The translations under genes and the position numbers were made by a program. This document shows positions 1 to 8,024 of a stretch of DNA of 12,094 nucleotides, piece after piece. Origin of the DNA: Oscillospiraceae bacterium (lineage in GTDB: Bacteria; Bacillota; Clostridia; Oscillospirales; Oscillospiraceae); contig JAISTA010000106.1 of the NCBI GenBank assembly GCA_031272845.1, positions 1 through 12,094 of the forward strand. The letters run 5' to 3'. Position 1 is the stretch's first letter; every line of letters begins with the position of its first letter. The notes under the pieces were generated by a model. It saw only the letters and a program-made list of their open reading frames with translations, did no database searches and was not told the DNA's origin.

Positions 1-35
1 CGCGTAGGCGCTACAGCTTCGCCATGAAGAACAGC

Positions 36-225
36 CGAGTCCTAATTCCAAACACCGCACCCCGCCACAAACAGAGAACTTTTCGTTCTCGCCTAAAGTT
101 TTGCGTCGCAAAGAACACCACCCGCGCGGACGAGTCCTAATTCCAAACACCGCACTCCGTCCCAAACAGAGAACTTTCCGCTCCCGCCAATAGATTACCG
201 TAGCAAAGAACACCACCCCCGCCGC
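36..225. repeat. Two tandem copies of a 95-bp intergenic repeat
   Basis: Copy 1 spans 36-130 and copy 2 spans 131-225, with no insertions or deletions between them. By eye about 80 of 95 bases match. The first 25 bases of each unit are identical (36-60 and 131-155), and so are the 16 bases at 108-123 and 203-218; the middle has diverged. Read on the minus strand, each copy can form a 6-bp hairpin (copy 1 at 75-91, copy 2 at 170-186). In copy 2 the changed bases become G-U pairs in that orientation, whereas the plus-strand hairpin would be broken. No convincing reading frame crosses the repeats. The role is unknown; a dispersed intergenic repeat or the tail of a leftward non-coding transcript are both possible. 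Confidence 0.85.
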
Positions 226-258
226 AAACCCCTCACACAAAAACCCGCAATTCCCCAA

Positions 259-287
259 TTGACACGCGCGCTCAACTATGCTATAAT
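259..287 (+). promoter_or_regulatory. Sigma-A promoter of ileS, perfect consensus
   Basis: TTGACA at 259-264 and TATAAT at 282-287 are separated by exactly 17 bases, matching both hexamers of the housekeeping consensus without a mismatch. Transcription would start near 294-295, giving a leader of about 110 nt before ileS. With no terminator visible downstream until 7959, this promoter could serve the whole ileS-lspA-pseudouridine synthase-glycosyltransferase series. Confidence 0.88.
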
Positions 288-403
288 GTTATTCAGAAAA
301 ATTATGCGCGGTACAGCCGCCTTTAATATACGCAAAGCCCGACAAAAATGCAATGCAAGAAAAAACGCGGCGCCCTAAACGGAGCACATACCCGGAGTAA
401 TAA

Positions 404-3205
404 ATGTCAACCGAAAATTCTCAAACAAAAGACTATAACCAGACAATATCCCTCCCTAAAACCGATTTCCCGATGAAAGCAAACCTTGCCGGGCGTGAGC
501 CCGGTATGCTTGAGGATTTCAAGCGGCGCGGGATATACAAAAAGCTCATTGCGAAAAACGCGGGCAAGCCGCTGTTTATTCTGCACGACGGGCCGCCGTT
601 TTCAAATGGGGATATTCACATCGGGCACGTGATGAACAAGTCGATTAAGGACGCTATCGTCCGCTATAAAAATATGGCGGGATTTCAGTCGCCGTATGTT
701 CCCGGATGGGACAATCACGGAATGCCGATTGAAACCGCGATTATCAAGAAAAACAAGCTCGACCGCAAGAAAATGACGATTCCGGAATTCCGCCGCGCCT
801 GCCACGCCTTTGCGCAGGACTTTGTCGAGCGGCAACGCGTGCAGTTTCAGCGTCTCGGCGTTATAGGCGAGTGGGATAACCCGTACCTCACGATGGATCC
901 GAAGTTTGAGGCGCGCGAGGTTGAGGTTTTCGGCGAAATGTATCGGCGCGGGTATATTTACAAGGGCCTGAAGCCCGTGTACTGGTGCCCGAATGACGAA
1001 ACGGCTCTTGCCGAGGCGGAAATTGAGTATGCCGACGTGCCGGGAACCGCTCTGTTCGTCGAATTCCCGGTGACTGACGGACGCGGCGTTGTGCCGGAGT
1101 CCGCGAGCTTTGTTATCTGGACGACGACGGCCTGGACTATCCCCGGAAACCTCGCGATTTCCGTGAACCCGGCGCTTGAATACGCGGTTGCGGCCGGGTC
1201 AAACGGCAAAACCTACGTCGTCGCCGCTTCGCTCGTGAAGTCGGTCGCCGAAAAGGCGGGAATTTCACTTAAAATCGAAAAAACTGTATCCGGAAAGGCG
1301 CTTGAGGGTATAATTACACAGCACCCGCTTGCTGAAATTGATGATACTTATCGCCGCCCGTCTCCGATAATCTGCGGCTTTCACGTCACGGAGGAGAGCG
1401 GAACCGGCTGCGTGCACACGGCTCCCGGCTTTGGTGCGGACGATTTCACGGTCTGCGCGGAGTATGGCATAAAGCCCTTTGTCCCCGTAGCGGGAAACGG
1501 CGTTTTGACGGAGGAAACCGGGAAATACGCGGGTCAGCACTATTCAAAGGCCGGAGACGTTATTATAGAAGACCTGCAATCGGCGGGACGGCTGCTTGCG
1601 TCGGAGGAGATAACGCACTCCTACCCGCACTGCTGGCGCTGCAAAAAGCCGATAATCTTCCGCGCGACGGAGCAGTGGTTTTGCTCGGCGGCGGCGCTCA
1701 AGGATACGGCGATTGCCGAGTGCGACGGAATAGACTGGTATCCAAAATGGGGCAAGGAGCGCATGATCGCAATGATCCGCGAGCGGTCCGACTGGTGCAT
1801 TTCGCGCCAGCGCCACTGGGGGCTGCCGATTCCGGTGTTCTACTGTGACGATTGCGGCAAGCCCGTATGTACGGACGAAACGGTCGCGGCTGTTTCCGCG
1901 CTGTTCTCCGAAAACGGCTCTAACGCGTGGTTTGAAAAAAATGCGGCGGAGATTCTGCCGAAAGGCTTTGTCTGCCCGCACTGCGGCGGCGCGCATTTCA
2001 CGCAGGAGACCGATACGCTGGACGGCTGGTTTGACTCCGGCTCGAGCCACGCGGCTGTACTTAAAGAACGCGGTTATCTGCAATATCCCGCCGACATTTA
2101 TCTTGAGGGCGGAGACCAGTTCCGGGGCTGGTTCCAGTCGTCCATGCTGACAAGCGTCGCCACGAACGGAATCGCGCCCTACCGCGAGATTATAACCCAT
2201 GGCTGGACGGTTGATGAGCAGGGCCGCGCAATGCACAAGTCTGCCGGAAACGCCGTTGCGCCGGACGAGGTCATAAAAACCTACGGGGCGGATATTCTGC
2301 GCCTGTGGGTGCTCGCCTCCGATTATCAGCAGGACGTGCGCGTGTCTCCGGGCATACTTAAGCAGTTGTCTGAAATGTACCTCAAAATTCGCAACACGGC
2401 GCGCTTTATCCTCGGCAACCTTGCCGGCTTTACGGAAGAGGACGAGCTGCCTTTTAGCGAGCTGCTGGAAATCGACCGCTTTGCGCTGCATAAGCTTAAT
2501 GAGCTGGTGAAGTTAGCCCGCGCGGCGTATGATGTGTACGAGTTCCACACAGTCACGCACGGAGTGCACACCTTCTGCGCGGTGTTTCTGTCAAACTTTT
2601 ATCTTGACGTTATAAAGGACCGCCTGTATTGCGACCGTGCGGATTCACGCTCAGGCCGCAGCGCGAGAACCGCCGTACGGCACATTCTCTCCGCGCTCAC
2701 GCGTCTGCTTGCGCCGATACTGGCCTTTACGCCGGAGGAAGTTTGGGCGGCAATCCCGCACACTGCGGCGGAGGACGGGGAGTCCGTTCTGATGAACGAT
2801 ATGCCCGCGTTTGACGCGGCGCTTTCTATGGCGGAGGACGACGCTGCCAAATGGGAGAACCTCCTGCGCCTGCGCGGTGTTGTGAACAAGGCGCTTGAAA
2901 CGGCGCGCGCCGAAAAGCTGATAGGCAAGTCTCTAGACGCGGAGGTGACGCTTTTTGTCACAGACGCCGCCGAGGAAAAGCTGTCTGACGTGTTCTGTCT
3001 CGACCTAAAGGCGCTGCTTATGACGGCCTCTGTCTCCGTTTTGCCGCAGGACGGGCGGGAGCACGGCGCGCCGTCTGAGATAGACGGTGTGGCAGTATTC
3101 GTTGAAGCCTCGCAGAAGGAAAAATGCCTGCGCTGCTGGAACCGCGACGAGGATATAGACGAAAACGGACTTTGCCCGCGCTGCGCGGCGGCGCTGCGGC
3201 AGTAA
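404..3205 (+). CDS. ileS: Isoleucyl-tRNA synthetase
   Basis: This cytoplasmic enzyme activates isoleucine with ATP, attaches it to tRNA-Ile, and edits mischarged valine. The 933 residues are the normal length for a bacterial type IleRS. The class I signature HIGH is at residues 72-75. The threonine-rich CP1 editing segment WTTTAW is at about 239-244. The second class I motif reads AMHKS (609-613), followed by AGN, instead of the usual KMSKS, but keeps the lysine before the final serine. The C-terminal zinc ribbon has cysteines at 908, 911, 924 and 927, and further CxxC pairs occur in the middle of the protein. GGAG at 394-397 lies six bases before the ATG and supports this start. It heads a rightward series with lspA, an order shared with Bacillus. 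Identification is secure. Confidence 0.97.
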   Translation: MSTENSQTKDYNQTISLPKTDFPMKANLAGREPGMLEDFKRRGIYKKLIAKNAGKPLFILHDGPPFSNGDIHIGHVMNKSIKDAIVRYKNMAGFQSPYVPGWDNHGMPIETAIIKKNKLDRKKMTIPEFRRACHAFAQDFVERQRVQFQRLGVIGEWDNPYLTMDPKFEAREVEVFGEMYRRGYIYKGLKPVYWCPNDETALAEAEIEYADVPGTALFVEFPVTDGRGVVPESASFVIWTTTAWTIPGNLAISVNPALEYAVAAGSNGKTYVVAASLVKSVAEKAGISLKIEKTVSGKALEGIITQHPLAEIDDTYRRPSPIICGFHVTEESGTGCVHTAPGFGADDFTVCAEYGIKPFVPVAGNGVLTEETGKYAGQHYSKAGDVIIEDLQSAGRLLASEEITHSYPHCWRCKKPIIFRATEQWFCSAAALKDTAIAECDGIDWYPKWGKERMIAMIRERSDWCISRQRHWGLPIPVFYCDDCGKPVCTDETVAAVSALFSENGSNAWFEKNAAEILPKGFVCPHCGGAHFTQETDTLDGWFDSGSSHAAVLKERGYLQYPADIYLEGGDQFRGWFQSSMLTSVATNGIAPYREIITHGWTVDEQGRAMHKSAGNAVAPDEVIKTYGADILRLWVLASDYQQDVRVSPGILKQLSEMYLKIRNTARFILGNLAGFTEEDELPFSELLEIDRFALHKLNELVKLARAAYDVYEFHTVTHGVHTFCAVFLSNFYLDVIKDRLYCDRADSRSGRSARTAVRHILSALTRLLAPILAFTPEEVWAAIPHTAAEDGESVLMNDMPAFDAALSMAEDDAAKWENLLRLRGVVNKALETARAEKLIGKSLDAEVTLFVTDAAEEKLSDVFCLDLKALLMTASVSVLPQDGREHGAPSEIDGVAVFVEASQKEKCLRCWNRDEDIDENGLCPRCAAALRQ

Positions 3206-3293
3206 ACCCGCGCCCGCGCGGCGCGTCAGCTGAACATACGACCAATAAATTTCACTCACGCCCGCTCATGCCGGGCAAAATCGAGGAGAAACT

Positions 3294-4874
3294 ATGATTT
3301 TTCTGCTTGTCACCGCGATCGCCATATTCTGTGACCAGATAATAAAGCTGTTCGTAAACTACCGGGTCGCCCTTTATGACCCACAGACTGTCATTCCCGG
3401 AATTTTGTCGATTTATCACGTGCAGAACAAGGGAATGTCGTTTTCGTTCCTGGAGAATCAGCCCTGGGCGCGGTATGTGCTCGCCGCTGTTTCGGTTATA
3501 GGCGCGGTTATCATACTGCTGTTTATGATAAGACTGCGCGGGAACCGTCTTGCCGCGTTCGGCCTGTCGCTTATGCTCGGCGGAACTGTCGGCAACGGGA
3601 TAGACCGCATTCGCGTCGGCTACGTGACGGATATGATTCAGCTGGACTTTTTGAAGGTCGGCAGCTTCCAGTTCCCGGTGTTCAACTTTGCCGATATGCT
3701 GTTAACCGCCGGTGTTATTATCGTTGTTGTGTATATTCTCATATCAGGCAGGTCAAAGGCAAAGGATATGCCGCTGACTGACGATATTGAGTTTTACGAT
3801 GAGGCCTCCGGCCGCGCGGACGAGCCGGGCTATGCGGGCTACGGCGAGGAGACCGCGCGCGAAACGCGCCGCAGCCGCCGCAATTACTCCGACACCGCGC
3901 CGCTTCCGGACGGCGGACGTATCCTCACGCAGGAGGAGCAGTTTGAGCTTGCGGGCGAGAAAAAGCGCCGCGACACAGCGGAGCTGTTCGAGGTGCAGGA
4001 GGCCGCACGCGAGAAAAAGCCGCTTTTCGGCAGAGGCCGCCGCGCCGCGCGCGAAACCCCGGCGGAAGAGGAGCCGGAGGACGACCGTCCGATTGAGTTC
4101 GGCTCATTTCGCGTAAGCCGGCCGGCAGCCGCTCCGGCGGAGCCTGAAGAAGCTCCGGACGAAGAGGCGTACGAGCCGGACGTCAAGCAGTATACACCCG
4201 CGCCGCGCCGCGAGGATAGAGAGGAGGGCAAGGCCGCCCGCCGTGCCGCGAGGTACGACACGCCGTATGAGGTGGACAATTACCGCCGCGCGGAGGCTCC
4301 GGCCGAAGGCTATGCCGCGCCCGCGCGTCCGCGCACAGTGCAGGAGGCTCCTCCGGCAAGGCGTGAGCCGCGAGCGGAGACCCCGCTTCACGCGCCTGTT
4401 CGCAGTCAGCCGCGCCCGCAGGAGGCCGCCGCCCTGCGCCGCCGTCCGCCGGAGGATGCAGCCCCGCGAGCTGCCGCCGAGCGGCCGATTGAGCGCCCTG
4501 CGGAGCGCCCGCGCCGTCCCGCGCCGGAAAACGGCGATATATATTCAGAATTTGCGCCCGTACAGCCGAGACGTGAAGCCGCTCCGGCCGCACCGCGTCA
4601 GCGTCCCGCAGCGCCGTCACAGGCGTCTGCCGCGCGTCCCGCCGCTGAGCGTCCTGCCAGACCGGCGGCTGCTGCCGCAAGGCCTGCCGAGCGCCGCGAG
4701 GGCTATGCGCCCCGCCCGGCGGCTTCCGCCCCGGCGCAAACGCCGCGATACAGCGCACCGGCACAGTCCGCGCCCTACGGCGAGCCGACGATCGACGATA
4801 TTTTGGCGGAGCTTGAATCCTCCGGCCTGCCGGATTCCTATGATACGGCTGCGCTGGACGATTTGCTGGATTAA
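3294..4874 (+). CDS. lspA: Lipoprotein signal peptidase II with a long disordered C-terminal extension
   Basis: Residues 1-152 form a complete LspA, the membrane aspartyl protease that removes signal peptides from diacylglyceryl-modified prolipoproteins. Four hydrophobic helices are visible. The conserved D14-Q pair, the GN..DR motif (N101, D104-R105), and the expected catalytic aspartates D113 (GYVTDMI) and D134 (FNFAD) are all present. The family normally ends around 150-170 residues; here the frame continues to 526. The extra 370 residues are rich in Ala, Pro, Arg and Glu, contain no hydrophobic helix, and should lie in the cytoplasm because the four-helix core has both ends inside. The last 30 residues (497-526) differ: they are acidic and helix-like, with TIDDILAEL followed by a second DDLL motif. 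GAGGAG at 3283-3288 precedes the ATG. The peptidase call is secure; the tail's role is unknown. Confidence 0.94.
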   Translation: MIFLLVTAIAIFCDQIIKLFVNYRVALYDPQTVIPGILSIYHVQNKGMSFSFLENQPWARYVLAAVSVIGAVIILLFMIRLRGNRLAAFGLSLMLGGTVGNGIDRIRVGYVTDMIQLDFLKVGSFQFPVFNFADMLLTAGVIIVVVYILISGRSKAKDMPLTDDIEFYDEASGRADEPGYAGYGEETARETRRSRRNYSDTAPLPDGGRILTQEEQFELAGEKKRRDTAELFEVQEAAREKKPLFGRGRRAARETPAEEEPEDDRPIEFGSFRVSRPAAAPAEPEEAPDEEAYEPDVKQYTPAPRREDREEGKAARRAARYDTPYEVDNYRRAEAPAEGYAAPARPRTVQEAPPARREPRAETPLHAPVRSQPRPQEAAALRRRPPEDAAPRAAAERPIERPAERPRRPAPENGDIYSEFAPVQPRREAAPAAPRQRPAAPSQASAARPAAERPARPAAAAARPAERREGYAPRPAASAPAQTPRYSAPAQSAPYGEPTIDDILAELESSGLPDSYDTAALDDLLD

Positions 4875-4943
4875 AGCGCAGGGCGAGTCGGCCGCTGCGG
4901 TTTTTCGGAGCCGCGCAGGCGGCGGCAGCGCCTATAAAGCAAT

Positions 4944-5927
4944 ATGAAACAGTTTACTTTTTCCGTGCCGGAAAGCCTGCACGGAGCGCGGCTGGATCAG
5001 GCGATTGCGTTCTACTGTCAGGACTGCGGACAGGAGGCGCTTTTGCCTGTCACGCGCTCAAAGGCGGCGCGCGCGGTTGAAAAGGGCGGCGTGTCCGTTA
5101 CCCTCGCGTCCGGCGGCAGTCCCGCCGCTGTGAACAAGAGCCTTTGCGTCAGCTACGGCGACACTATCACGGTGCAGCTTGCAGATGAGCCTTTGCAAAG
5201 GGCGTTTGCGGAGGCTATTGCGCTCGACATTGCGTATGAGGATGAGGACGTTATCGTCGTCAATAAGCCGCGCGGGATGGTTGTGCACGCCTCAAACGGA
5301 CATGAGAGCGGGACGCTTGTAAACGCGCTTTTGCACCAATGCGGCGGCGGTCTTTCGCAAGCGGACGACGCGATTCGCCCCGGAATAGTCCACCGCCTGG
5401 ATAAAGACACCTCGGGATTGATTATCGCCGCGAAAAACGACGCGGCGCATTTATCGCTGACAAAGCAGCTCAAAACCCGCGAGCTCGGCCGCGTTTACAA
5501 CGCGGTGGTGCGAGGCAGGCTTCCTTTTTCAGAGGGTGTGTTGTCCTACCCGATCGGGCGCAGCGAGGTTAACCGGCAAAAACAGGCCGTGAATTACCGC
5601 AGCGGCAAGGAAGCGGTGACAGAATACACCGTTCTCGCGCAGTACGAGGCTTTCGGCACGGTGTACAGCTATGCCGAGCTGCGGCTGAAGACCGGCAGAA
5701 CGCACCAGATACGCGTGCACCTTTCTCATATCGGGCATCCCATTGTAGGTGACAGGCTGTACGGCGGGTTTGACGCAAAAATCGGCGAGCAGGCGCAGGT
5801 TTTGCACGCGCGGCGGCTGAGATTTATCCATCCGAAAAGCGGCGAGACCGTCAGCGTTGAGAGCGGGCTCCCGGAATATTTTACGGCCGTGCTGGCAAAA
5901 ATCGGCGGCGCGGACGAACAATTATAA
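4944..5927 (+). CDS. RluA-family RNA pseudouridine synthase
   Basis: It converts specific uridines in RNA, probably 23S rRNA, to pseudouridine; the exact target cannot be read from sequence. The N-terminal 15-80 region resembles an S4 RNA-binding fold. The catalytic domain starts near residue 95 with YEDEDVIVVNKPRGMVVH. The family signature HRLDKDTSGL is at 150-159, with D153 as the catalytic aspartate. The later conserved block GRTHQIRVHL is at 251-260, followed by HPIVGDRLYG. At 327 residues it is close to the RluD/YlyB size, and the position after lspA matches ylyB in Bacillus. The gene begins 69 bases after lspA ends. No strong Shine-Dalgarno sequence precedes the ATG, so the start rests on the homology-like N-terminus. 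Confidence 0.94.
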   Translation: MKQFTFSVPESLHGARLDQAIAFYCQDCGQEALLPVTRSKAARAVEKGGVSVTLASGGSPAAVNKSLCVSYGDTITVQLADEPLQRAFAEAIALDIAYEDEDVIVVNKPRGMVVHASNGHESGTLVNALLHQCGGGLSQADDAIRPGIVHRLDKDTSGLIIAAKNDAAHLSLTKQLKTRELGRVYNAVVRGRLPFSEGVLSYPIGRSEVNRQKQAVNYRSGKEAVTEYTVLAQYEAFGTVYSYAELRLKTGRTHQIRVHLSHIGHPIVGDRLYGGFDAKIGEQAQVLHARRLRFIHPKSGETVSVESGLPEYFTAVLAKIGGADEQL

Positions 5928-5943
5928 TCATTACATAAGCAGC

Positions 5944-5949
5944 AGGTGA
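5944..5949 (+). promoter_or_regulatory. Shine-Dalgarno AGGTGA deciding the glycosyltransferase start
   Basis: AGGTGA matches the 16S anti-Shine-Dalgarno sequence and sits five bases before a TTG at 5955. The GTG at 5946 lies inside this site and has no ribosome-binding sequence of its own upstream. This favours TTG 5955 as the start and shortens the protein by three residues. Confidence 0.55.
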
Positions 5950-5954
5950 CATTC

Positions 5955-7931
5955 TTGGAACGAATATTGACGGAAGCAATCCACGGAGCGTTTTTATTAT
6001 TGACAGCTGCGGTTTGCATCGGCTTTGTTTGCTACGGCATTCATGTTTCGCGCCGCAAGGCCGGCTCGCTGGACTGGATTCGCGAGTACGCGGAAACCGT
6101 AAAGCGCGTTAAGGTCAAAAAGCCCTTGCGCGTTACGCTTCACAAGCTCACGCGGCACGACATTGCGCCGCTCATTATTCTGCTTGCGGTGTTTACGTTT
6201 GTAGACTTTTTTCTGCTCGGCGGCTTTACCGCCCCGCAGACCTTTCTGAAATTCACAAGCGGAAATGACAGCGCCGTTATCGCGCTCGAAAACGAGACAG
6301 ATATAGGCAAAATCATCTACTATTCCGGCGACAAAAACGGCGGCTATGAGCTCGATTATTCGCTGGACGGCGAGAGCTGGACAGAGGTCACGGGCGGGCA
6401 AAAGCCGCAGACCGCAAACCACATTTCGTCGGCCGATGAGGCTGCTATGCCGCAGGATCATTCGCGCCTGTTCGCGTGGCAAACCGCCGTAATTAACCTT
6501 GAGCAGTTCCCGAACGGTGTATTCAGGGCGAAATATCTGCGCGTGCGTGCGGTTTCACTGCCGATACGCCTCGGCGAAATCGTTGTGTACAACCCGCAGG
6601 GGCTGCGCATCGGCATTTCAGGCGCTCCCCTGCTTTGCGACGAGCAGGACACGGCCTCCACGAACCCGACCTACATGCAGGGCACGTATTTCGACGAGAT
6701 TTACCACGCGACCTCCGCGTTTCAGGCGATTCAGGGCGAGTCAATGTATGACACCGCGCATCCGCCGCTTGCAAAGATTATAATGACGCTCGGAATCCGC
6801 GCCTTTGGGATGACGCCCTTCGGCTGGCGCGCAACAGGCACGTTTTTCGGCATTTTGCAGCTGCTTGTTATGTATCTGCTGCTGAAAAACATGTTCGGCA
6901 AAACGGCGGTTGCCGTTTGCGGAACGATGCTGCTCGGCGTTGACTTTATGCACTTTGCGCAAACGCGCATTGCGACGATAGATTCGTACCCCGTATTTTT
7001 CATCCTGCTGTCGTTTTACTTTATGTACCGGTTTATGTGCGCGGACGAGAACAAAACAGCGAAAAAAATGCGTCCTCTCGCGCTTGCGGGGCTTTCTTTC
7101 GGCGTCGGCGCGGCGACAAAATGGATTGTGATATACGCGGGCGCGGGCCTGCTTGCGATGTTCATACTAAAGCTTGTGCTGGACGGACGCGCCTGCCGCA
7201 CCTCCGGGCGGTATAAATCCGCAGGAGCGTTTATCGCGCGGCAGGGTTTGCCGCTTATGGGTATGGCGTTTGTGTTCTTTATTATGCTGCCCGCCGTGAT
7301 TTACTGCCTTGCGTATATCCCGTACGGCATATCCTCAAATATGTCGGTAAAGGGCGGAATGCTTTGGGATATAAAGTATTATAAAAATGTAGTATGGTCA
7401 TACCAAAAGTCTATGTTCAACTACCATAAGGATTTAACCGCGACGCACCCGTATCAGTCGCAGTGGTATCAGTGGATAGTGGACGGCTATCCGATTTTGT
7501 TCTACAGAAAGGACGGTATCGTCAGCGGGAGCCACGGCTCGATTATCAGCATGACTAACCCCGCGATAACGTGGGCGGGACTTATCGCGGTTATATCAAT
7601 GTTCTGGTTTTGGCTCAAGCAAAAGGAGCTGCGCGCTCTGCTGATTCTCATCGGATTTTTCTCGCAGCTTCTGCCGTGGATGCTGGTTAAGCGCTGCGTG
7701 TTCAGCTACCACTACTTCCCGAGCCTGATTTTCCTCGTAATCGCGCTGGCGTACATCTTTGACGCGGCGCTTTCGAGCAAGGACCGGCTCGCAAAGCGCT
7801 GGGTCTACGGCTTTACGGGCTTCTGCGGGGCGCTGTTCTGTTTGTTTTACCCGGTGCTGTCCGGCATACAAACGCCGAATGAGTACATCAATATTTTCTT
7901 AAAGTGGCTGCCAAGCTGGGCGATCGGCTGA
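5955..7931 (+). CDS. PMT-family (GT39-type) membrane protein glycosyltransferase with an inserted sugar-binding-like domain
   Basis: Members of this family use polyprenyl-phosphate-mannose to O-mannosylate exported proteins at the outer face of the membrane; the actual donor and acceptor here are inferred. Numbering from TTG 5955 (658 residues), hydrophobic helices lie near 11-28 and 73-91. A soluble stretch of about 95-225 resembles a discoidin/F5-8C beta-sandwich (DYSLDGESWTEV, then YLRVRA and LGEIVVY). The catalytic-loop acidic pair follows at D247-E248 (YFDEIYHA), then HPPLAK at 270-275, about ten membrane helices, HPYQSQW (498-504) and the R..F.YHY.P motif (580-589) typical of the C-terminal PMT domain. 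The alternative start GTG 5946 would add three residues. It ends 28 bases before a terminator. Confidence 0.88.
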   Translation: MERILTEAIHGAFLLLTAAVCIGFVCYGIHVSRRKAGSLDWIREYAETVKRVKVKKPLRVTLHKLTRHDIAPLIILLAVFTFVDFFLLGGFTAPQTFLKFTSGNDSAVIALENETDIGKIIYYSGDKNGGYELDYSLDGESWTEVTGGQKPQTANHISSADEAAMPQDHSRLFAWQTAVINLEQFPNGVFRAKYLRVRAVSLPIRLGEIVVYNPQGLRIGISGAPLLCDEQDTASTNPTYMQGTYFDEIYHATSAFQAIQGESMYDTAHPPLAKIIMTLGIRAFGMTPFGWRATGTFFGILQLLVMYLLLKNMFGKTAVAVCGTMLLGVDFMHFAQTRIATIDSYPVFFILLSFYFMYRFMCADENKTAKKMRPLALAGLSFGVGAATKWIVIYAGAGLLAMFILKLVLDGRACRTSGRYKSAGAFIARQGLPLMGMAFVFFIMLPAVIYCLAYIPYGISSNMSVKGGMLWDIKYYKNVVWSYQKSMFNYHKDLTATHPYQSQWYQWIVDGYPILFYRKDGIVSGSHGSIISMTNPAITWAGLIAVISMFWFWLKQKELRALLILIGFFSQLLPWMLVKRCVFSYHYFPSLIFLVIALAYIFDAALSSKDRLAKRWVYGFTGFCGALFCLFYPVLSGIQTPNEYINIFLKWLPSWAIG

Positions 7932-7958
7932 GCCCTGGCGCACGGCATATACGCATAC

Positions 7959-7995
7959 AAAAAACCGGAGGGACTGCGCAGTCCCTCCGGTTTTT
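7959..7995. terminator. Bidirectional rho-independent terminator between convergent genes
   Basis: A perfect inverted repeat centred between 7977 and 7978 has the arm CCGGAGGGACTGC. It is preceded by six A and followed by five T, so it gives a GC stem plus U-run on both strands. It closes the rightward ileS-to-glycosyltransferase series (last stop at 7931) and the leftward lipoprotein/membrane-protein pair (last stop at 8025). Confidence 0.95.
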
Positions 7996-8024
7996 CTATG
8001 TAGGTTTTCGCTTAAGCGTCTCGC

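Larger units (their letters stand above)
1..403. other. Non-coding region upstream of ileS
   Basis: There is no credible gene in this 403-base stretch. Positions 1-35 show nothing I can identify; they may include the worn end of a further repeat unit, since a short GAAGAACA string sits just before copy 1. After the tandem repeats comes the ileS promoter, then a leader of roughly 110 nt. I looked for a T-box leader (specifier loop, conserved T-box sequence pairing with the tRNA acceptor end, terminator hairpin with a U-run) and did not see one. Confidence 0.7.

Noticed and set aside
36..225. CRISPR array
   Set aside because: Only two 95-base units, directly abutting with no unique spacers between short repeats, and no cas genes nearby.
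301..325. Attenuator or terminator in the ileS leader
   Set aside because: Only a 4-bp stem (308-311 with 317-320) and no U-run, too weak to support.
1544..2491. 315-codon leftward frame inside ileS
   Set aside because: It is fully antisense to a confidently identified IleRS, has no ribosome-binding site or recognisable motif, and is expected from GC-rich codon use.
4183..4947. Long frames on both strands (234 codons rightward, 193 codons leftward) across the lspA tail
   Set aside because: They consist of Arg/Pro/Ala-rich low-complexity sequence caused by GC-rich repeated codons. The lspA frame is the one continuous with a real domain and a good start.
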